From Bacteroidales bacterium (lineage in GTDB: Bacteria; Bacteroidota; Bacteroidia; Bacteroidales; Muribaculaceae), in NCBI GenBank assembly GCA_900755985.1, contig CAAEIL010000040.1, positions 1-9,321 on the forward strand: DNA of 9,321 bases, in the 5' to 3' direction. Below, piece by piece: positions 5,863 to 9,321 of the stretch. Within the stretch, counting starts at the first letter, position 1, and the number at the start of each line of letters is the position of its first letter. Below the pieces are notes generated by a model. It was not told the origin of the DNA, made no database searches, and was given only the letters and a program-made list of their open reading frames with translations. The translations under genes were made by a program, and so were the position numbers.

Positions 5863-8309
5863 AGGATTTTGGTTACGGCGCCGGAGCTGTCACCGTCGGC
5901 GTTCTGCGAGGCGAATACGAAGTATACGCCCGACTTGACACGGTTGCCTGACTGGTCGCAGCCGTCCCAAACAAAGAGTCCGCCGTTAGAGCGGCCCTGA
6001 GCGAAGACGTTTCCTGCCGAGTCGGCAATTTTTACCAGCGAGTTGTCCATGAGGCCTGTGACGGTAATCAGACCGGTATATTCGGGACGCACGGGGTTGG
6101 GATAGGCATAGATTTCGCTATAGTCCGAAGCTGCGGGCGACGATGTCGACGAGTAGCTTACAAGGCCGGTTTTCAGACCGAAGTACACCTTGTTCGAATA
6201 AGGATCACAGATGACCGAATACACCGAGTTTGAAGGCAGGGGCGAGTTGTCGGTAGTGAAGTGTTCGAGGATTTTATCGCCGTCCTCGCTGACAAGATAG
6301 ATGCCGGATTCTTCGGTGACGAGCCATTTGCGGTTGGAGCTGTCGACGGCGATATCATTGATACGGTCGTTTTCGAGAAGGTAGTCGGCATAGTTGGTGC
6401 CGTCGTTGCGGGGGACTTTAAGGCGGCGGATACGCATTGTCGGGTCAGTGGCCTTGGTGGGGTCGGTGATTTCGTATATACCGGGTTCGCAGCCTACCCA
6501 AACACGTCCGCGATGGTCTTCGGCCATGCACATGGTGACAAAGGGAGTGTATGTTTTGCCGTCCTGGTCGGTGAGGGTCGACATGGGGTAAACGACATCG
6601 TCGGATGTGTCGGCGTATGTGCCTTTGGTGTCATAAGCGACGGGGACGGCCTCATATTTGCCGCAGGCGGTGAAGAGCATGTTTGACTTCTGACAGAAGA
6701 GAGAGAGATTGTCTTTAAATGAATAAATCTCGAATGCTGATGCTGTGGTGTTGCCGAGAGTCGTGTGCTTGGACTGTATCCAGTCGCTTTTGGAGACAGT
6801 GGACAAGTCGCCGTAGAGTTTGTCTTTGGGGAGAACAATCCAGGGACTGTGCGAGCTGTTGCTGGGCCATGCGTATCCGACCCAAAGGTTGCCGGCGGGG
6901 TCGATATTGACATCGTTGCAAGTAGGGGTGTAACCGCGTCCGATTGGAATAGTCGAGTTGCTTCCGTCAAATTTGCCGACTTCGATACCGTTTTCGATAA
7001 CATAGACGCCTTCAGTATTTATAGCGACATAATATCGGTCGGGGTTGTTGGGGTCGATGACAAAGCGTCCCGCACCGCCGTACAGACGTTTGTCTGAGGT
7101 CTGGTTCTTTTCGGCCTGTCCTCCGGGAAGCGCCGAGGCATCGTAGAGCGAAATGTCGTGTATTTCGCCGTTTTCGATGTAGTTGGTGACTTGGGGAACC
7201 CAGTGTCCGCCATATTGGCTGTAGCCTATGGTCTTGTATTTGGTGTCACCGAGGTTGGCGAAGTAAATACGTTTTCCGTCCTTCGAGAGACGGAAGAAAG
7301 CCACCTGCTGTACGTTGCTGGACATGGGACGGGCTTTGTCGCGCAGGACCGTCGGAGGTGTGGTGGTCAGGTCGTAGTTGCCGAGACCTTCTATGTCGAC
7401 CATCCAGATGGAGCCAAGGTTGTCGATATAATCGATTTTCTTGCCGGCGAAGTCGGCAGGGGCTGTGGTCTCGGATACAGTACTGCCAGTCTGGTCCAAG
7501 ACCATTATTTTGTCGGAGGTTATGGCACGTAGATTGCCGTCGCTCTGTATCACCGGGTCGTATGCACAGATGACATCTTCGCGGGAGGCGGTGGTACGGC
7601 CCATGGTATCCCAGTTTATCTTGAAGAATGTCAGCGTTTTGTTGTTGCCGTTAATTAAGTAAAGATTGTCGCCGACCGAGCCTAAGTCAAGGGGATAATA
7701 ATTGAACCAGATGGTGAATTTGTCCCATGAGTTGTGGCGGCTTTCGACCGGGCTGTAATATACGGCATAGCTGTCTTTGGGATAAACTATGATTTTGTCA
7801 TGGTTGACGGTGACAAACTGGAGGTTTTTGCCGTAGATGCCCGATTCGTCGACCTGGAATGTGTTTTCGTCATAGACGACAAGGCCGAAGGCAGTGGCTA
7901 TGTATATCTTGCCTTTGTAAAAGGCTACGTCGTTGATGATTTTTTCGGTGTTAAGCGAGGCGTCCTTGATTTCGGGCAGATTGATGACACGGCCGCTGTC
8001 GAATACGACGTCCATGTTGCCGGTATCGTAGGTCAGCAGCAGAAAGTCTTTGTCGTAGTTGTAGTAAGCGGCGGTGATGTTGATGTCCGACAGTTTGTTC
8101 TGCGTCGAATACTGGAATACTTCTTCGGTCTGTTTGTCGAACGAAGTCAGACGTCCGGCCGATACGTAGTAAACTTTCGAGTTTCCGTCAACGAGAGTCG
8201 TCGCGGTGCCGTCAAATACAGGATAGATGGTCCACTCGCCCACGGACTGGGCGGCAGCGCTCAGCGTAGAAGCGACGGCGATGAGGATGAGGATAGCTTT
8301 TTTCAGCAT
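5850..8309 (-). CDS. porZ: PorZ-like type IX secretion system component
   Basis: This protein has 819 residues when started at the ATG at 8309. That start puts a good signal peptide first (MLKKAILILIAVASTLSAAAQ); the frame extends 14 codons upstream to a TTG, which is less likely. The mature part begins VGEWTIYPVFDGTATTLVDGNSKVYYVS, like PorZ of Porphyromonas. Two beta-propeller regions follow (roughly 22-380 and 380-735), with repeated motifs such as DPAGNLWVGYAW, EDHRGRVWVGCEPGIYEIT, DSSNRKWLVTEESGIYLVS and VYFGLKTGLVSYSS. The last 80 residues form a type A C-terminal sorting-like domain (YAYPNPVRPEYTGLITVTGL, then GVYFVFASQ and ILVIN). PorZ is known as a cell-surface part of the type IX attachment complex that works with the sortase PorU and binds anionic LPS. 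Length and architecture fit. A generic two-propeller surface protein is the alternative. It follows rdgB by 52 bases. Confidence 0.87.
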   Translation of the reverse strand: MLKKAILILIAVASTLSAAAQSVGEWTIYPVFDGTATTLVDGNSKVYYVSAGRLTSFDKQTEEVFQYSTQNKLSDINITAAYYNYDKDFLLLTYDTGNMDVVFDSGRVINLPEIKDASLNTEKIINDVAFYKGKIYIATAFGLVVYDENTFQVDESGIYGKNLQFVTVNHDKIIVYPKDSYAVYYSPVESRHNSWDKFTIWFNYYPLDLGSVGDNLYLINGNNKTLTFFKINWDTMGRTTASREDVICAYDPVIQSDGNLRAITSDKIMVLDQTGSTVSETTAPADFAGKKIDYIDNLGSIWMVDIEGLGNYDLTTTPPTVLRDKARPMSSNVQQVAFFRLSKDGKRIYFANLGDTKYKTIGYSQYGGHWVPQVTNYIENGEIHDISLYDASALPGGQAEKNQTSDKRLYGGAGRFVIDPNNPDRYYVAINTEGVYVIENGIEVGKFDGSNSTIPIGRGYTPTCNDVNIDPAGNLWVGYAWPSNSSHSPWIVLPKDKLYGDLSTVSKSDWIQSKHTTLGNTTASAFEIYSFKDNLSLFCQKSNMLFTACGKYEAVPVAYDTKGTYADTSDDVVYPMSTLTDQDGKTYTPFVTMCMAEDHRGRVWVGCEPGIYEITDPTKATDPTMRIRRLKVPRNDGTNYADYLLENDRINDIAVDSSNRKWLVTEESGIYLVSEDGDKILEHFTTDNSPLPSNSVYSVICDPYSNKVYFGLKTGLVSYSSTSSPAASDYSEIYAYPNPVRPEYTGLITVTGLMDNSLVKIADSAGNVFAQGRSNGGLFVWDGCDQSGNRVKSGVYFVFASQNADGDSSGAVTKILVIN

Positions 8310-8311
8310 AT

Positions 8312-8331
8312 TATATTGTCGTATATTGTCG
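8312..8331 (-). repeat. Tandem 10-base repeat in the porZ leader
   Basis: TATATTGTCG occurs twice in tandem (8312-8321 and 8322-8331) between the -7 element and the porZ start. It sits directly upstream of the ATG, in the place that sets ribosome access. Copy number could vary by slippage. Confidence 0.5.
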
Positions 8332-8348
8332 TGATAATGAATTATTTG

Positions 8349-8356
8349 CAAATGTA
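8349..8356 (-). promoter_or_regulatory. -7 promoter element (TACATTTG) for porZ
   Basis: Read on the minus strand this is TACATTTG, an exact TAnnTTTG match, about 40 bases ahead of the porZ ATG. No -33 TTTG is evident; that position would fall inside the end of rdgB. It would give porZ a short leader of its own besides any transcription from rdgB. Confidence 0.45.
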
Positions 8357-8361
8357 TTGGT

Positions 8362-8952
8362 CTAATATTGACGCAGGGCGTCGAGCAGAGCGCGTGTTGC
8401 GCGTGCGCGGTGACTCACCGAGTTTTTTTCGTCGGCCGAAGCCTCGGCGAAAGTCTTGGTCCAGCCGTCGGGTCTGAACAGCGGGTCGTAGCCGAATCCG
8501 CCGTATCCTCGCGGGGCATCAAGGATGGTGCCGTGGACTGAACCTTCGAACAACTGCGGTTCTTCGCCCCGGCGCATAAGTGCGATGACGGTGCGGAAGC
8601 GGGCGGTGCGTTCGGGCTCGGGGATGCCGGCAAGTCTTTCGAGCAGCAGACGCATGTTGGCTTGCGAGTCGTGGCCGTTGCCGGGTGCGTATCGTGCCGA
8701 GTGTACGCCGGGTTCGCCATGCAGTGCGTCGACTTCGAGTCCGGTGTCATCGGCTATGCAGTCCACGCCGTAGCGTTCGCTGACCCAACGGGCTTTGGCC
8801 AAAGCGTTGCCTTCGAGCGTGGGTTCGTTCTCGGGTATGTCATCGTGACAGCCTATGTCGCCGAGCGACAGGACTTCAAACTCCGGACCGGCGACGGCAC
8901 GAAGCTCTTCGAGCTTATGGGCGTTGTTTGTAGCGAATACTATTCGTTGCAT
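8362..8952 (-). CDS. rdgB: RdgB/HAM1-type XTP/dITP diphosphatase
   Basis: This is a 196-residue cytoplasmic nucleoside triphosphate pyrophosphatase of the Ham1/RdgB family. The family hydrolyses dITP, dUTP-like deaminated purine nucleotides and XTP to monophosphates, keeping hypoxanthine and xanthine out of DNA. Visible motifs: FATNNAHKLEEL (residues 6-17, substrate loop), EPTLEGNALAKA (43-54), the catalytic/metal block IADDTGLEVDALHGEPGVHSARY (66-88, D68 and D69), YGGFGYDPLF (about 148-157) and the C-terminal SHRARA (about 179-184). The length is the family norm and the start is the only ATG giving the full substrate loop. It is preceded by 66 bases after the partial gene and followed by 52 bases to porZ, all on the same strand, so an operon is likely. 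No own TAnnTTTG promoter is visible upstream. Confidence 0.96.
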   Translation of the reverse strand: MQRIVFATNNAHKLEELRAVAGPEFEVLSLGDIGCHDDIPENEPTLEGNALAKARWVSERYGVDCIADDTGLEVDALHGEPGVHSARYAPGNGHDSQANMRLLLERLAGIPEPERTARFRTVIALMRRGEEPQLFEGSVHGTILDAPRGYGGFGYDPLFRPDGWTKTFAEASADEKNSVSHRARATRALLDALRQY

Positions 8953-9018
8953 GGGATATATGTGTACGTTCTATTAACGCATCGAGGGCTTATTTATTGT
9001 GTCATGGCGTCCTGCGGG

Positions 9019-9321
9019 TCAGAATCGGGCGGCGATATACTGTCGCGGAAGCCCGCGGCGTTCGATGCAGACTGCGGCGCTACGGCGGCTGTCGATGATG
9101 ATTCCGCCAAAATCTCCGTCAACGTAGTGGCGGCCGAAAATTTCGGCAACGCGGGGGTCGTCGAGTCTGGTGAAGACTGTATATGCGCCCTTGTCTGAGT
9201 TATCGAGTACGGGGCGCTTGTCCATCGCGGCATCGAAGGCATCGACTATTGCCATTTGTACCGGGTCTGCGAGACTGCGGGTGACAATGGCGCCGGGGAT
9301 GGTGGCGCTGACAATTGTAAG
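9019..9321 (-). CDS. Unrecognised protein, 5' end outside the window
   Basis: The frame is open from the window edge (9321) to a TGA at 9019-9021, giving the last 100 residues of a longer protein, beginning in-frame LTIVSATIPGAIVT. I do not recognise the family. The sequence looks like a soluble protein: an amphipathic helix (LADPVQMAIVDAFDAAMDKRP), a TVFTRLDDPRVAEIFGRHYVDGDFGGIIIDSRRS segment with alternating strand and helix character, and a basic C-terminus ending QYIAARF. Two overlapping frames (minus 8994-9242, plus 8662-9198) are Ser/Thr- or low-complexity-rich and look like shadows. There is an internal ATG at 9255, but coding continues upstream without a stop. It is probably the first visible gene of the rdgB-porZ operon. 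Confidence 0.6.
   Translation of the reverse strand, partial: LTIVSATIPGAIVTRSLADPVQMAIVDAFDAAMDKRPVLDNSDKGAYTVFTRLDDPRVAEIFGRHYVDGDFGGIIIDSRRSAAVCIERRGLPRQYIAARF

Noticed and set aside
8310..8351. Extension of porZ by 14 residues to a TTG start
   Set aside because: It would place a polar, His-rich stretch before a perfect signal peptide and would put the start codon on the -7 element.
7734..8477. Plus-strand open frame opposite porZ and the end of rdgB
   Set aside because: Val/Asp-rich translation typical of an antisense shadow; it crosses two well-supported genes on the other strand.
8662..9198. Plus-strand open frame opposite rdgB and the partial gene
   Set aside because: Antisense to the recognisable RdgB motifs, no domain and no promoter.

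Overview
The window looks like a chromosomal segment of a gut Bacteroidales, plausibly Muribaculaceae-like. Evidence: five TAnnTTTG-type -7 promoter elements with no clear Shine-Dalgarno sequences, a PorZ-type component of the type IX secretion system, a MeaB chaperone of methylmalonyl-CoA mutase, and a Bacteroidetes-type IS5-family transposase. The host genes are around 50% G+C; the middle (about 3180-5650) is visibly more A+T-rich outside the transposase gene. The family-level placement is inference only.

Left part (1-3120): a terminator hairpin whose T-tract runs into a perfect -7 element drives a membrane acyltransferase-3 family protein (233-1369, + strand). Facing it are two minus-strand genes, meaB (1928-3028) and, 62 bases further on, a small secreted DUF1573 protein (1467-1865). 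A TAACTTTG promoter lies about 85 bases upstream of meaB.

Middle part (3182-5800): an apparently intact IS5-family insertion sequence (about 3185-4126, flanked by a TGA direct repeat) sits about 65 bases upstream of the meaB promoter. Next comes a stretch of about 475 bases without a convincing gene, carrying a perfect -7 element and an immediate 5'-end hairpin (leader or small RNA candidate). Then comes a gene for a secreted protein with eight DnaJ-type CxxCxGxG motifs (4605-5528), broken at codon 73 by an in-frame TAG. TAG is used as a normal stop by two other genes here (the acyltransferase gene and meaB). A strong terminator follows, then an unexplained nested inverted repeat (5689-5741), then a bidirectional terminator (5761-5796).

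Right part (5850-9321, minus strand): a probable operon of an unrecognised gene cut by the window edge, rdgB (nucleotide pool sanitation) and porZ (type IX secretion, cell surface). The intergenic gaps are 66 and 52 bases, and porZ may have an extra promoter of its own.

The most interesting items are the amber-interrupted octa-motif zinc-finger-like secreted protein, the IS whose transposase stop codon appears to be supplied by the duplicated target site, the 5'-hairpin leader at 4231-4335, and the orphan nested stem at 5689-5741. No CRISPR array, tRNA or rRNA was seen.
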